Origin: Micromonospora sp. M71_S20
GTDB taxonomy: Bacteria; Actinomycetota; Actinomycetes; Mycobacteriales; Micromonosporaceae
Length of the DNA: 64,000 bases
Direction: 5' to 3'
Assembly: GCF_003664255.1 (NCBI RefSeq)
Contig: NZ_RCCV01000001.1
Span: forward strand, 4,154,001 to 4,218,000
Position 1 is the first letter of the stretch; every line of letters begins with the position of its first letter. The notes beneath the pieces are model-generated. The model made no database searches and had not been told where the DNA came from. It saw nothing but the letters and a program-made list of their open reading frames with translations. The position numbers were made by a program, and so were the translations under genes. This document shows, in pieces, positions 35,423 through 46,165 of this stretch.

Positions 35423-37213
35423 ATGACCTCTCCCTCCGGCCCGTCGCGTCGGACGGTGCTCGCCGCCGCGGCCGCGGCGGCGAGCGTCCCGCTGATCGCC
35501 GCCACCCCCGCCCAGGCGGCCGGCGCGGCCCGGTCGCGGACCTGGGACCTCACGATCCTCGGCACCTCGGACACCCACGGCAACGTCTACAACTGGGACT
35601 ACTACTCCGACGCCGAGTACGACGACAGCAAGCACAACGACGTGGGCGTCGCCAAGCTGGCCGCGCTGGTCAAGCAGATCCGCGCCGAGCGGCGGGGCCG
35701 GGCGACGCTGGTGCTGGACGCCGGCGACACGATCCAGGGCACGCCGCTGGCCACCTTCTACGCCAAGCAGGAACCCATCACCACCACCGGTGCGACGCAC
35801 CCGATGGCCAACGCGATGAACGTGCTCGGCTACGACGCCGTGACGCTGGGCAATCACGAGTTCAACTACGGCCTGCCGCTGCTGGCGAAGTGGATCTCGC
35901 AGCTGGGCTTCCCGGCGCTGGCCGCGAACGCCGTCAACGTCGCCACCGGCAAGCCGGCCTTCCTGCCGTTCATCATCAAGAAGGTCTCCGTCGGCTTCGC
36001 CGCACCGCCGCTGCGGGTCGGCATCCTCGGCCTGACCAACCCGGGCAGCGCGATCTGGGACAGGGCCAACGTCGAGGGCAAGCTGCGGTTCGACGACATG
36101 ATCGCCACCGCCGCGAAGTACGTGCCGATCATGCGGGCGCGCGGCGCCGACATCGTGCTGATCTCCGCCCACGGCGGCGACAGCGGTACCTCCAGCTACG
36201 GCCCGGAGCTGCCGATCGAGAACCCGACGGCGCTGATCGCCCAGCAGGTCCCCGGCATCGACGCGATCCTGTTCGGCCACGCCCACGCCGAGGTCGCGGA
36301 GAAGTTCGTGACCAACGAGCGGACCGGCGAGCAGGTGCTGCTCACCGAGCCGTCGAAGTGGGGCCAGCGGCTGAGCCGGATGGACTTCAGCCTGGCCCGC
36401 GAGCGCGGCCGCTGGAAGATCACCAAGAAGACCGCCGCCCTGTTGAACACCAACACCGTGGCCGAGGACCCGAAGGTCCTCGCCGCCGTACGGGCGCAGC
36501 ACCAGAAGACCGTGGCGTACGTCAACCAGGTCGTGGCCCGCTCCACCGTGGAGCTCTCGGCGGCGGAGAGCCGCTACCGGGACACCCCGATCCTTGACTT
36601 CATCAACCACGTGCAGACCGAGGTCGTCGGTCAGGCGCTGGCCGGCACCTCGTACGCGGACCTGCCGGTGCTGTCGATCGCGGCGCCGTTCAGCCGGACC
36701 GCGGTCTTCCCCGCCGGCGACGTGAAGATCCGCGACGTGGCCGGGCTGTACGTCTTCGACAACACCCTCGAGGCGGTCGTGCTCAGCGGCGCCGAGGTGC
36801 GCGCCTACCTGGAGTACTCGGCGAAGTACTTCCGGACCCTCGCCCCCGGCGCCCCGGTCGACCCGGCCGCGATCAGCGACCCGGCCGTGCCGGACTACAA
36901 CTACGACGTCTTCTCCGGCCTGGAGTACGACATCGACATCTCCAAGCCGGTGGGGCAGCGCGTCACCCGCCTGGTGCTGCCCGGCACCGACACGCCGGTG
37001 GCGGACAACGCGCAGTTCGTGGTGGCGGTGAACAACTACCGGCGCAGCGGCGGCGGCAACTTCCCCGGCATCGTGAAGACCCAGGTCTACAACGAGCAGC
37101 AGGAGATCCGTCAGCTGCTGATCGACTGGGCGCAGGCCAAGGGCACCATCGACCCGGCGGACTTCTACCAGCCGAACTGGCGGCTCGTACGCGAGGGCGT
37201 GCCGGTCTTCTGA
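35423..37213 (+). CDS. Tat-exported 5'-nucleotidase / 2',3'-cyclic phosphodiesterase family
   Basis: 596 residues. Twin-arginine signal SRRTVLAAAAAAASVPLIAA with AQA cleavage site near residue 32. Metallophosphatase domain with GTSDTHGN (Asp50, His52), VLDAGDTIQG, LGNHEFNYG, SAHGGD and GHAHAE, then the C-terminal 5'-nucleotidase domain (from about residue 370, with YRRSGGGNFPG). Releases phosphate from nucleotides outside the cell. ATG 35423 preceded by GGAAGGG. Followed by two strong hairpins. Confidence 0.93.
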   Translation: MTSPSGPSRRTVLAAAAAAASVPLIAATPAQAAGAARSRTWDLTILGTSDTHGNVYNWDYYSDAEYDDSKHNDVGVAKLAALVKQIRAERRGRATLVLDAGDTIQGTPLATFYAKQEPITTTGATHPMANAMNVLGYDAVTLGNHEFNYGLPLLAKWISQLGFPALAANAVNVATGKPAFLPFIIKKVSVGFAAPPLRVGILGLTNPGSAIWDRANVEGKLRFDDMIATAAKYVPIMRARGADIVLISAHGGDSGTSSYGPELPIENPTALIAQQVPGIDAILFGHAHAEVAEKFVTNERTGEQVLLTEPSKWGQRLSRMDFSLARERGRWKITKKTAALLNTNTVAEDPKVLAAVRAQHQKTVAYVNQVVARSTVELSAAESRYRDTPILDFINHVQTEVVGQALAGTSYADLPVLSIAAPFSRTAVFPAGDVKIRDVAGLYVFDNTLEAVVLSGAEVRAYLEYSAKYFRTLAPGAPVDPAAISDPAVPDYNYDVFSGLEYDIDISKPVGQRVTRLVLPGTDTPVADNAQFVVAVNNYRRSGGGNFPGIVKTQVYNEQQEIRQLLIDWAQAKGTIDPADFYQPNWRLVREGVPVF

Positions 37214-37220
37214 TCCCGAT

Positions 37221-37263
37221 CACCGGGTGGGCCGTGGACGATCCGCCCACGGCCCACCCGGTG
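37221..37263. terminator. Bidirectional hairpin terminator 1
   Basis: Perfect 17-base arms (CACCGGGTGGGCCGTGG and its complement) with a 9-base loop, 8 bases after the 5'-nucleotidase stop and before the convergent ABC-F gene. Confidence 0.8.
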
Positions 37264-37272
37264 CCCGCCGCG

Positions 37273-37325
37273 GCCGCGCCGGCCCGGCCCGTACGCGACG
37301 TGGCGGCGGGCCGGGCCGGCGCGGC
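37273..37325. terminator. Bidirectional hairpin terminator 2
   Basis: Perfect 19-base arms (37273-37291 GCCGCGCCGGCCCGGCCCG with 37307-37325). Back to back with the previous hairpin; ends 9 bases before the ABC-F stop codon, so it would end transcription of that gene. Confidence 0.78.
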
Positions 37326-37333
37326 GAGCTGGG

Positions 37334-38983
<1,650 letters not shown>

Positions 38984-39110
38984 GGTTTCGGAGGTCGGGG
39001 TGAGGCTCAAGGGTGCTCCGCAGCTCGTGGTGGAGCCGGGCAGCAGCAAGCGGCCGCCCGGCGGGAACCGGGACGGCGAGCGCGGATTCAGCAGAGAGCA
39101 GGCGCCGCCG

Positions 39111-39155
39111 TCAGCGGGCGGAGCGGACCTTCTGCGACCAGATACCTCGTGCCAT
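39111..39155 (-). CDS. Candidate 14-residue leader peptide of the ABC-F gene
   Basis: [14 protein letters not shown] then TGA, 127 bases before the ABC-F start. There is no ribosome-binding site, but TAACCT lies 7 bases before the ATG, as in leaderless actinobacterial mRNAs. The following bases can form stems (e.g. CCCGGTTCCCGCCGGG). Drug-induced stalling on such a frame would fit control of antibiotic-resistance ABC-F genes; this is inferred. Confidence 0.5.
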   Translation of the reverse strand: MARGIWSQKVRSAR

Positions 39156-39274
39156 GACGGCAAGGTTAACAGCGCCGGCGCGCCCGCTCCTCCGGATTTC
39201 GCTCCGTCGGGCGCGCCGCACGAAGAGCGGGCGGAACCGTCGGGGAGCTGCGCCGCAACTCCCCGAGCACGGCG

Positions 39275-39466
39275 TCAGGCCCCGTGCCGCAGGTCCCACC
39301 GGTCCCGCTCGTCGCCCGGATCCGGCTGGTCCCGCCGCGGATCGGTCTCGGTCAGCGCGGTCCGCTCCTCCGGGCGGACCGCGGGCGGCATCTCGCCGAA
39401 GCGCACGTGGCGCAGGAAGCGGTACTCATCGTCGGTGAACGACGGTCCGGACCGGTCCTCTGCCAT
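39275..39466 (-). CDS. Small acidic hydrophilic protein
   Basis: 63 residues: DEYRFLRHVRFGEMPPAVRP, then ERTALTETDPRRDQPDPGDE. No hydrophobic segment and no recognised family. GGGAGAG precedes the ATG by 6 bases. A second in-frame ATG-free extension upstream exists but has no ribosome-binding site. Confidence 0.65.
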   Translation of the reverse strand: MAEDRSGPSFTDDEYRFLRHVRFGEMPPAVRPEERTALTETDPRRDQPDPGDERDRWDLRHGA

Positions 39467-39605
39467 CACTTCTCTCCCTCGGCGTCCATCATTCTCCGCT
39501 CTGGTGACGGCGAACACCACCGCTAAGGCATCCTAGGATCCTGGGCGGAAGACGGAGCGCGCCGCCTGCGTCGAGGGAGACCTCCTTCGACGCACCGGCC
39601 GGGGC

Positions 39606-40736
39606 TCAGCCGCCCGGCGGCCGGTCCAGCAGCGCCAGCGCCGCCCGCACGGGAGCGCGGCGCAACGTCTCGTCGAAGCTCGCCCGGCCCTGGCAGAACC
39701 GCACGAACATCCGCCAGCCCGGCGGCGTGGCCAACAACGCATGGAAGACTCCCGGCCGCCGGGCGAACACGTCGAGCAGCCGGTGCCCGGCACGCATCGA
39801 CGGCACCAGGTCCCGCGCGACCGCGCCGTCGTAGCCCGCCAGGTCACCCGCGGCGACCGCCGCGCCCGCCAGCTCCCCGGACCGCAGCGCGTAGCTGATC
39901 CCCTCCCGGCTCCACGGCTCCAGCAGCCCCGCCGCGTCGCCCGTGACCAGCACCCGGCCCCGACGCAGCGGCGAATCCTCGGCCCGGCAGCGGGTCAGAT
40001 GGCCGGAGTCGTGCGCCGGCTCCACCCCGGACAGGCCCAGCCGGTCGACGAACCCGCGCAGATAGGCCCTGGTCCGCTCCCCCTCACCCCGGGCGGCAAT
40101 CACCCCGACCGTCAGCCGGTCGCCCTTCGGGAAGACCCAGGCGTACGAGCCGGGCAGCGGACCCCAGTCCAGCAGGAGGCGGCCCCGCCAGCGGGCCTGC
40201 TCCTCCGGCGGCACGGGCAGCTCCAGTTCCAGCCCCAGGTCCACCTGCCGGTGGCGCACCCCCACGTGCCGGGCGGTCACTCCCGAGGAGCCGTCCGCCC
40301 CGACCACCGCCCGCGCATGGACGGTGTCCCCGTCGGCGAGTCTGAGGCGTACGACGTCGGGGTCCTGCTCGACCGCGCGGACCGCGACGCGCTCGCGCAC
40401 CTCGGCACCCGCGGCGACCGCGGCGGCACGCAGCCGGTCGTCGAACTCCTCCCGGCGCACCATGCTCACCAGCGGACCGCTCCGATGGCGGCGGGTGAAC
40501 CGGCGTCGCCCGTCGCGCGTGAACGTCACCCGGTCGACCCGGTCGTGCGCGGGCACCTCGATCCGACCGGCCACCGCCGCGAGCGAGGTGCCGATCAGAC
40601 CGCCCCCGCAGGTCTTGTAACGCGGGTGCGCGGCGCGCTCCACGACCAGCGTGCGCACGCCCGCGCGGGCGGCGGCGTGGGCGGCGGAGAGCCCGGCGGG
40701 GCCGGCGCCGACGACGGCGAGATCCCAGACGATCAC
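39606..40736 (-). CDS. FAD-dependent oxidoreductase, geranylgeranyl reductase family
   Basis: 376 residues. FAD-binding GxGxxG motif in VVGAGPAGLSAAHAAARAG at the N-terminus, KTCGGGL (isoprenoid reductase motif), VGADGSSGVTARH, and GDAAGLLEPWSREGISYALRSG (second FAD site). Family members reduce isoprenoid chains of lipids, chlorophyll or menaquinone; which substrate is reduced is unknown. GTG start. Stands alone with clear spacing on both sides. Confidence 0.88.
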   Translation of the reverse strand: MIVWDLAVVGAGPAGLSAAHAAARAGVRTLVVERAAHPRYKTCGGGLIGTSLAAVAGRIEVPAHDRVDRVTFTRDGRRRFTRRHRSGPLVSMVRREEFDDRLRAAAVAAGAEVRERVAVRAVEQDPDVVRLRLADGDTVHARAVVGADGSSGVTARHVGVRHRQVDLGLELELPVPPEEQARWRGRLLLDWGPLPGSYAWVFPKGDRLTVGVIAARGEGERTRAYLRGFVDRLGLSGVEPAHDSGHLTRCRAEDSPLRRGRVLVTGDAAGLLEPWSREGISYALRSGELAGAAVAAGDLAGYDGAVARDLVPSMRAGHRLLDVFARRPGVFHALLATPPGWRMFVRFCQGRASFDETLRRAPVRAALALLDRPPGG

Positions 40737-40886
40737 TGGTGCAGCCTAGGGCAAGCCGCGGCGTCCGGCGCCGACGGCGCGGCCACGCGGCACCGCCCGA
40801 TCGGGTGGGCATCTTCCCCCGTCCACCGGGTAACCGCGCGGCGCGACCGCCCGCGCAGGGGCGGGACAGGCGAAGGAGGAAAGGCC

Positions 40887-41123
40887 ATGCGGCAGGTGCA
40901 ACTGTCGGATGTCGAGGAGAAGGTGTACGACGCGGTCGCGGCGCTGGAGGCCCGGGGACAGGTGCCGTACCCCGACCTGATCGCCGAGGAGGCCGGGCTC
41001 ACCGAGGAGCAGTTGCGGGCGCCGCTGCGCCAGCTCACCGAAAAGAACCTGTTGCACCGGGAGGACTCGCCGATGGCCGGGCTCGACTTCGGGCCCCGGT
41101 TCTGCGCCCGCCAGATGGCGTGA
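40887..41123 (+). CDS. Small winged-helix-like protein
   Basis: 78 residues: SDVEEKVYDAVAALEARGQV, PDLIAEEAGLTEEQLRAPLR and QLTEKNLLHREDSP. The pattern helix, helix-turn-helix, wing suggests a small DNA-binding domain. AGGAGGAAAGG precedes the ATG. No partner is obvious; the next gene is the MFS transporter 85 bases on. Confidence 0.75.
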   Translation: MRQVQLSDVEEKVYDAVAALEARGQVPYPDLIAEEAGLTEEQLRAPLRQLTEKNLLHREDSPMAGLDFGPRFCARQMA

Positions 41124-41208
41124 GCCGCCGGGCGCCTCGCGATGGTTCGCCTCCCGGGGACCGGGGTAGCGCTCGGCGATGCCCGATCACCGGTCCACGG
41201 GAGGCACG

Positions 41209-42651
41209 ATGAGCCCGGCGGGTGCGCCGCCACCGGCCGACGCCACCGCGTCGGCGGACGACCGGCGCCGCTGGCAGGCCCTCGGGGTCGGGCTGGTCGC
41301 CGCCTTCATGACGCTGCTCGACGTGAGCATCGTCAACGTCGCCGTCCCGTCGATCGACCGCGCCCTCGGGGCCTCCCCCAGCGACCTGCAGTGGGTGCTC
41401 TCCGGGTACGCCCTGACGTTCGGGCTGGTGCTGGTCTCCGCCGGCCGCTTCGGCGACGCGCGCGGCCGGCGAAGCGCGTTCGTCTTCGGGATCGGCCTGT
41501 TCACGCTGTCCAGCGCGCTGGCCGGGCTGGCCGCCTCGCCCGGGTGGCTGATCGCGGCCCGGCTGCTCCAGGGTGCCGCCGCCGGGGTGGTCAACCCGCA
41601 GGTCACCGGGCTGATCCAGGAACTCTTCCAGGGGCCGGAGCGGGGTCGCCCGTTCGGGCTGCTCGGCGCCACCATCGGCATCTCCACGGCCGTCGGCCCG
41701 CTGCTCGGCGGCCTGCTGATCGCCATCGGCGGCGAGGCGCACGGCTGGCGGTGGGTGTTCTTCGTCAACGTGCCGGTCGGCGTTCTCGCGGTGGTCCTCG
41801 GCTGGCGGCTGCTCCCCGGCCGACCGGCCGGCCCACGGGACCACCGGCGGCTGGACCCCGTCGGGGTGCTGCTGCTCGGCGTCGGAGTGCTGCTCGTGCT
41901 GTTGCCGCTGGTGCAGCAGGAGTGGCGGGGCCCGGCGAAGTGGCTGCTCGTTCCGGCGGGGCTGCTCACCCTGGCCGGCTTCGGGGCGTGGGAACGGTGG
42001 TACGGCCGGCGCCAGGAACCGCTGTTCGACCTGCGGCTGTTCGGCTTCCGGTCGTACACCCTCGGGTCGCTGATCGCGCTCGTCTACTTCGGCGGGTTCA
42101 CCGCGATCTTCTTCATCTTCACGCTCTATCTGCAGAACGGCCTCGGCTACAGCGCGCTGGTCGCCGGCCTGGCCATCACCCCGTTCGCGCTGGGCTCGGC
42201 CGCGGCGTCCGCGCTCGGTGGTCGCATCGTCAACCGCTTCGGGCGCCCCCTGGTCGCGGTCGGGCTGCTCACCGTGGTGGTCGGGCTCGTCGCGGTGGTC
42301 GTCGTACTCGACCTGGCCCCGAGAGGCGCCGCCGTGCCGTGGCTGACCGCGGCCCCCCTGCTGGTGGCCGGGCTGGGCAGCGGCCTGGTGATCGCGCCGA
42401 ACCAGACGCTGACCCTGTCCCAGGTGCCGGTGCGGCAGGCGGGCAGCGGAGCGGGCATGCTCCAGACCGGCCAGCGGATCGGTTCCGCCGCCGGGATCGC
42501 CGCCGTCGGCTCGCTCTTCTTCTCCTCGCTGGCCGCCAGCGGTGGGAACTTCTCGCTCGCCTTCCGGCACTCGCTGCTGCTGGCCGCCGGCGTGATCGCG
42601 CTCGCGCTGGTCGCGGCCCTGGTCGACGTCGCCCTCGGCCACCGGCGGTGA
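41209..42651 (+). CDS. MFS drug/solute exporter, DHA2 (EmrB/QacA) family
   Basis: 480 residues, about 14 transmembrane helices. N-terminal motif LDVSIVNVAVPSI and GRFGDARGRR (motif A), WRWVFFVNVPVG (DHA2 signature) and the long mid-protein helices are visible. Proton-driven export of cytotoxic compounds is the usual role; substrate unknown. ATG with GGGAGG 4 bases upstream. Confidence 0.93.
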   Translation: MSPAGAPPPADATASADDRRRWQALGVGLVAAFMTLLDVSIVNVAVPSIDRALGASPSDLQWVLSGYALTFGLVLVSAGRFGDARGRRSAFVFGIGLFTLSSALAGLAASPGWLIAARLLQGAAAGVVNPQVTGLIQELFQGPERGRPFGLLGATIGISTAVGPLLGGLLIAIGGEAHGWRWVFFVNVPVGVLAVVLGWRLLPGRPAGPRDHRRLDPVGVLLLGVGVLLVLLPLVQQEWRGPAKWLLVPAGLLTLAGFGAWERWYGRRQEPLFDLRLFGFRSYTLGSLIALVYFGGFTAIFFIFTLYLQNGLGYSALVAGLAITPFALGSAAASALGGRIVNRFGRPLVAVGLLTVVVGLVAVVVVLDLAPRGAAVPWLTAAPLLVAGLGSGLVIAPNQTLTLSQVPVRQAGSGAGMLQTGQRIGSAAGIAAVGSLFFSSLAASGGNFSLAFRHSLLLAAGVIALALVAALVDVALGHRR

Positions 42652-42728
42652 TGTCAGCGCTCGCCGTGCTGGTCGAAGCCGCGACGGTCGCCGTCCCCGG
42701 TCCGCCCGGCTCCGCCACTCGACATGCG

Positions 42729-42763
42729 GCTGGCCGGCACCCCGGGGTGGGGTGCCGGCCAGC
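42729..42763 (-). terminator. Hairpin terminator of the second lysozyme-like gene
   Basis: Perfect 15-base arms (GCTGGCCGGCACCCC and its complement) with a 5-base loop, 19 bases beyond the paralogue-2 stop. Similar in sequence to the hairpin after paralogue 1, showing that the duplication included the 3' flank. Confidence 0.78.
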
Positions 42764-42782
42764 GGCGTTTCGTTCACTGTTG

Positions 42783-43373
42783 TCAGCTGTTCCAGTGCTC
42801 GGCGACGAGGTCGGCGGCCTGCTGCTCCCACTGGGCGTAGTGGTCGGGGTACGCCGACACCTGCACCGTCTGCGCCGCCTCGGTCAGCGGCATGTCCTGC
42901 CAGCCGTCGACCTGCTTGAGGCCCTTCAGGAACGCCGTCGTCGAGTACTCCGGGTCGGTGATCTGCTCGACCGTGCCCCACCCGCTGGAGGGGCGCTGCT
43001 GGAACAGGCCCTGCGAGTCGTGGTCGTTGCGGTCACCCAGATGACCCAGGTTCTCCAGCTTCGACTCCTGCAACGCGGTCGCGATCGACACCACGGCGGC
43101 CCGCTCGTTCATGCCAGCCTTCTTCGTCGCGGCGATGATGGCCTTGACGTTGGCGACCTGCTCGTCGGACAGGTCGACACGCGACTGCGCACCCTGCACA
43201 CCATGCGGCACCAACACGCCCATGTCCGGCTTGTCCACCGCCACGGCAGTGATCGGGGCCGCCGACTGCACCACGGCGGCGCCGTCACTGTGGTTCAGCG
43301 GACCGGCAGCCAGACCACCGGCAAACGCCAGACCCGCAACACCAAGAACGCTCTTACGCAGGATCGTGTTCAT
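42783..43373 (-). CDS. Secreted lysozyme-fold (transglycosylase-like) protein, paralogue 2
   Basis: 196 residues. Signal peptide MNTILRKSVLGVAGLAFAGG; the mature C-terminal 140 residues are almost identical to paralogue 1 (IATALQESKLENLGHLGD, FQQRPSSGWG), with the main differences in the N-terminal linker and KAAQ replaced by EAAQ. Probable peptidoglycan-acting exported protein. Shares the long leader and upstream blocks with paralogue 1. Confidence 0.8.
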   Translation of the reverse strand: MNTILRKSVLGVAGLAFAGGLAAGPLNHSDGAAVVQSAAPITAVAVDKPDMGVLVPHGVQGAQSRVDLSDEQVANVKAIIAATKKAGMNERAAVVSIATALQESKLENLGHLGDRNDHDSQGLFQQRPSSGWGTVEQITDPEYSTTAFLKGLKQVDGWQDMPLTEAAQTVQVSAYPDHYAQWEQQAADLVAEHWNS

Positions 43374-43540
43374 CGAAGATGCTCCATTCGGGGGTTGGCA
43401 CCCACACCGAGGGGGATCGGCTACGCGGATGCATGCAAGCACCGTCCGGCGCCCATGAACTTCAAGAGGGAAACTCCAGCACGAACTGGAGGGATCTCCG
43501 GCGTCACACCGAAGGAAGATCAGATCGGCCCTACCGGCCA
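43374..43540 (-). promoter_or_regulatory. Conserved 5' leader of paralogue 2
   Basis: Near-identical to the leader at 32007-32172. In this copy CTCCAG and CTGGAG pair perfectly, where copy A has CTGAAG, and an extra GCAT occurs before CCGCGTAGCC. Third paralogue (44007-44714) does not have this leader. Confidence 0.5.
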
Positions 43541-43592
43541 CTGTCCGAGCCGTAGAGGCCGGCACCGGGGCTGTCTCGCGGGGGCGGGGGAT

Positions 43593-43760
43593 GCCCTCAC
43601 GTCGGCCGGACCATGTGTAACGACCGCCGGCCCGCCATCATTCCGGGGCCCCGGCCCACCATCCCATCGGGCGGCGCGGCCTTGCCTTGCTCGGTCGTAC
43701 GCAGGGTGTAACGACCCCACCCCCGCCACGATTCCGCCCCCACGATGCCCCCGATCACAC
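43593..43760. repeat. Duplicated upstream block, copy B
   Basis: 168 bases that match 32245-32336 and 32375-32451 exactly, without the 38-base insertion found in copy A. Contains GTGTAACGACC twice in related surroundings. Confidence 0.85.
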
Positions 43761-43878
43761 CCCGAAACCGGACAACCGTCACCGGATGACCTGACGGGAC
43801 ACGAGCCAACCCCGCCTCTCTTGAACACCCACACCCAACCGGACACCTCACGCACACGACTCATCGGTGAGCCGCGGA

Positions 43879-43927
43879 GATCTTGGCAAACGGCGGCCCT
43901 CGGAGGGGGCACCTTCCTGCCAAGATC
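43879..43927. repeat. Inverted repeat (GATCTTGGCA...TGCCAAGATC), copy B
   Basis: Arms 43879-43888 and 43918-43927 are perfect complements; inner part GC-rich. Homologous in place and core sequence to the element at 32581-32630, but the inner stem has diverged. Confidence 0.7.
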
Positions 43928-43961
43928 GCTCTCCACCGTCCCTGAAGCCGGTATGGACGGG

Positions 43962-43994
43962 ACCGGCCGGCCCCCGATGCGGGGACCGGCCGGT
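43962..43994 (-). terminator. Hairpin terminator of the third lysozyme-like gene
   Basis: ACCGGCCGG/CCGGCCGGT outer stem plus an inner CCCC/GGGG stem with one bulged A, 13 bases past the stop of the paralogue-3 gene. Confidence 0.7.
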
Positions 43995-44006
43995 GTCGCG
44001 GTGTCG

Positions 44007-44714
44007 TCACCAGAGCTCAGAGACGATGTCCGCCGCCTGCTCCTCCCACTGCGCGTACGCGAAGGGGTAGGCCGAGACCTGTACGGTCTGCGCGGCGGAG
44101 GTCAGCGGCAGGTCCTGCCAGCCGCCCACGTTCTTGAGCGCGCGGAAGAACGCCTGCGAGGCGTACTCGGGGTCGGTGATCTGGTCCGGCGAACCCCAAC
44201 CCGACGACGGACGCTGCTGGAACAGTCCCTGCGAGTCGTGGTCGTTGTACGCGCCCAGGTGGCCGAGGTTGTAGAGCTTCGACTCCTGTAGCGAGGTGGC
44301 GATCCCGATGACGGCGCCCCGCTCACCCACGCCGGTCTCCTTGGCCTCCTCGATGATGGCCTTGGCGTTGGCGAGCTGCGCGTCGTCGAGCGGGACGCGG
44401 GACTGGGCGCCCTGCACGCCGTGCGGAATGAGTTCCTCGCGGCTGGGCTTGTCGGCGGACGGCTTGGTGGTGGTACCGCCGGTGGTCAGGGCCGACTCCT
44501 CGGCCGCGCCCGGCCTGCCCTTGCCGGTGGCCTGCTGGATCGCCGCCACGGCGCCCTCGTGGGGCGTGGTGGTGATAGGGGCGGCCACGGCCGTCGGCCC
44601 GAAGGCGAGGCCACCGAGGGCGGCGACACCCACCACGCTCAGCGCGATCTTGCGGTTCGAGTCTTTCGAGTCCTTCGCGATGGCCGGGAGCCATCGAGTG
44701 AAGTCGTACTTCAC
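44007..44714 (-). CDS. Secreted lysozyme-fold protein, paralogue 3 (divergent)
   Basis: 235 residues. Signal peptide within the first 45 residues (RKIALSVVGVAALGGLAFGP), a Thr/Gly/Lys-rich linker, then the same domain: AVIGIATSLQESKLYNLGHL, DSQGLFQQRPSSGWGSPDQI. About 60-70 percent similar to the other two by eye. GTG start chosen at 44714; the ribosome-binding site is weak (AAAGGG). It lacks the shared leader. Confidence 0.78.
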   Translation of the reverse strand: MKYDFTRWLPAIAKDSKDSNRKIALSVVGVAALGGLAFGPTAVAAPITTTPHEGAVAAIQQATGKGRPGAAEESALTTGGTTTKPSADKPSREELIPHGVQGAQSRVPLDDAQLANAKAIIEEAKETGVGERGAVIGIATSLQESKLYNLGHLGAYNDHDSQGLFQQRPSSGWGSPDQITDPEYASQAFFRALKNVGGWQDLPLTSAAQTVQVSAYPFAYAQWEEQAADIVSELW

Positions 44715-44980
44715 GATGGTTGCCCTTTCGGTCAGGCGAAGCGCTCCCTGGATGAGCACTCCTTCGGGGGAAACTTCCGCGCCGGACGGGGTTTCGGTTC
44801 CGGCGGTACGGGGGACACAACCAGCCTGGCCTGTCGGGCATTCCGGATATGAACCGGTGCCGGTCGGCTGCGACCCGCGTCACTCGGCGCTCGGGACGGG
44901 CGGGCACGCGCGGTCGCGTCCCGGAATCTGCCGGCGGAACCGGACGGCCGGCACGGTCCGCCCGGTCGTGTCCGGACGGC

Positions 44981-46165
44981 TCACCGACCCGCCCGCGCTC
45001 CCCCCGAGGGGCCCGCGGGCCGCGGGGCCCGGTCGTCCTGGGCGGCGTACGGGGCACCGAAGCGGACGAGGACGTGCCAGAGCTGCTTGAGGTGTTGGCG
45101 GGTGACCTCCGTCGGCCCACGGTCGGCCCAGCGGGACGGCTCCCTGACCAGCGAGGCCGCCGCGCGGCCGATCAGGGCGGCGTCGACCGGTTCGCCCGGC
45201 CGGGCGAACTCGGCGTGCACCCGGGCGGCCAACGGCGGGATGGCCGGCCCTCGGAACTCGGCGTCGATCCGGTCGACGGGCAGCGCGAAGCCGGCGTGCC
45301 AGCGCAGGGCGAAGCCGTGCCGCCCGGCGATCGCAGCGAGCGTCGCCCCGGCTTCGGTGCCTTTGAAGGACGGGTCGACCACCATCGCCTCCACGTCCCG
45401 GGCGAGGCTCAGCTCGCCGTGGACCTGCGCCTCGATGTAGTCGTCGAGCGCGCGACCGGCCGCGCCGGGGGCCCACACGGCGTCCTCGCGCCGGCGCAGC
45501 AGCGCCCGGGTCAGGGTCACCACGTCGCCCGGGACGCCGAGGCTGATCCCGGTGCCGTCGGTCGCGGCCAGCAGGGCCGCCAGCACCGGTTCGAAGACGT
45601 CCACGGTGCCCAGGTCACGGGGCCCGAGGTGGCTGTCGCCGAAGCAGAACGTGGTCCGCGCCAGCACCTGCGGGCGCAGCCGCAGGTGGCAGGAGCCGAA
45701 CCGGGGGCACGCGCCGTCCGGATGGTCGAGCAGGTTCAGGCCGCCGTACTTGGGCCGGTCGGCGGGGCGCACGCCGGCCGTCTGGTAGGCGCCGCCGAAG
45801 AGCGTCTCCTCCCAGCGGTCCCGGTCGCCCCCGGGGTAGGCGAACAGGCCGCCGTTGGAGATGCCGGTCTCGAACTGGCTGCGGTAAACGCCCTCGGCGG
45901 CGAGGGCGTCGGCGACCGTACGCCCGTCGGCGAGCAGCCGGTCGGGGTGGAAGTTCAGGGTGAGCCGCCCGTTCCCGCCGACCGCCGCGATCAGGCGCTC
46001 CGGCCCGTGGGTGACGCCCGAGGGGGCTAGCGCGCGGGCGATGGCGGCCAGGGCGGCGGGACGCTCGCGCAGCGCCGCCTCGCGTACGTGCGCGAGGGCG
46101 GCGCGTTGGGCGGGGGTGAGTGCCGGCGCCGCGTGCGTGGCCGCCGGTTCCGTGGGGGGTCGCAC
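44981..46165 (-). CDS. DUF3626 family protein
   Basis: 394 residues. Family core LTNFHPDR-like LTLNFHPDRLL, YRSQFETGISNGGLFAYPGG, LFGGAYQ, PKYGGLNLLD, PRFGSCHLRLRP and FCFGDSHLGPRDLGT, then a less conserved C-terminal half with PAIPPLAARVHAEFARPG. Function unknown; the alternation of Arg, Ser/Thr and Glu blocks is compatible with an enzyme fold but I do not assign one. Cytoplasmic by sequence. Start GTG, not certain. Confidence 0.82.
   Translation of the reverse strand: MRPPTEPAATHAAPALTPAQRAALAHVREAALRERPAALAAIARALAPSGVTHGPERLIAAVGGNGRLTLNFHPDRLLADGRTVADALAAEGVYRSQFETGISNGGLFAYPGGDRDRWEETLFGGAYQTAGVRPADRPKYGGLNLLDHPDGACPRFGSCHLRLRPQVLARTTFCFGDSHLGPRDLGTVDVFEPVLAALLAATDGTGISLGVPGDVVTLTRALLRRREDAVWAPGAAGRALDDYIEAQVHGELSLARDVEAMVVDPSFKGTEAGATLAAIAGRHGFALRWHAGFALPVDRIDAEFRGPAIPPLAARVHAEFARPGEPVDAALIGRAAASLVREPSRWADRGPTEVTRQHLKQLWHVLVRFGAPYAAQDDRAPRPAGPSGGARAGR

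Noticed and set aside
41142..44291. A plus-strand open frame of over 1000 codons
   Set aside because: Runs across the MFS gene in another frame and antisense to two paralogue genes, with Arg/Gly-rich composition and no domain.
44715..44980. Same structured leader as in paralogues 1 and 2 in front of paralogue 3
   Set aside because: None of the conserved blocks (GTAGCCGATCC, CCCCCGAATGG) is found there.
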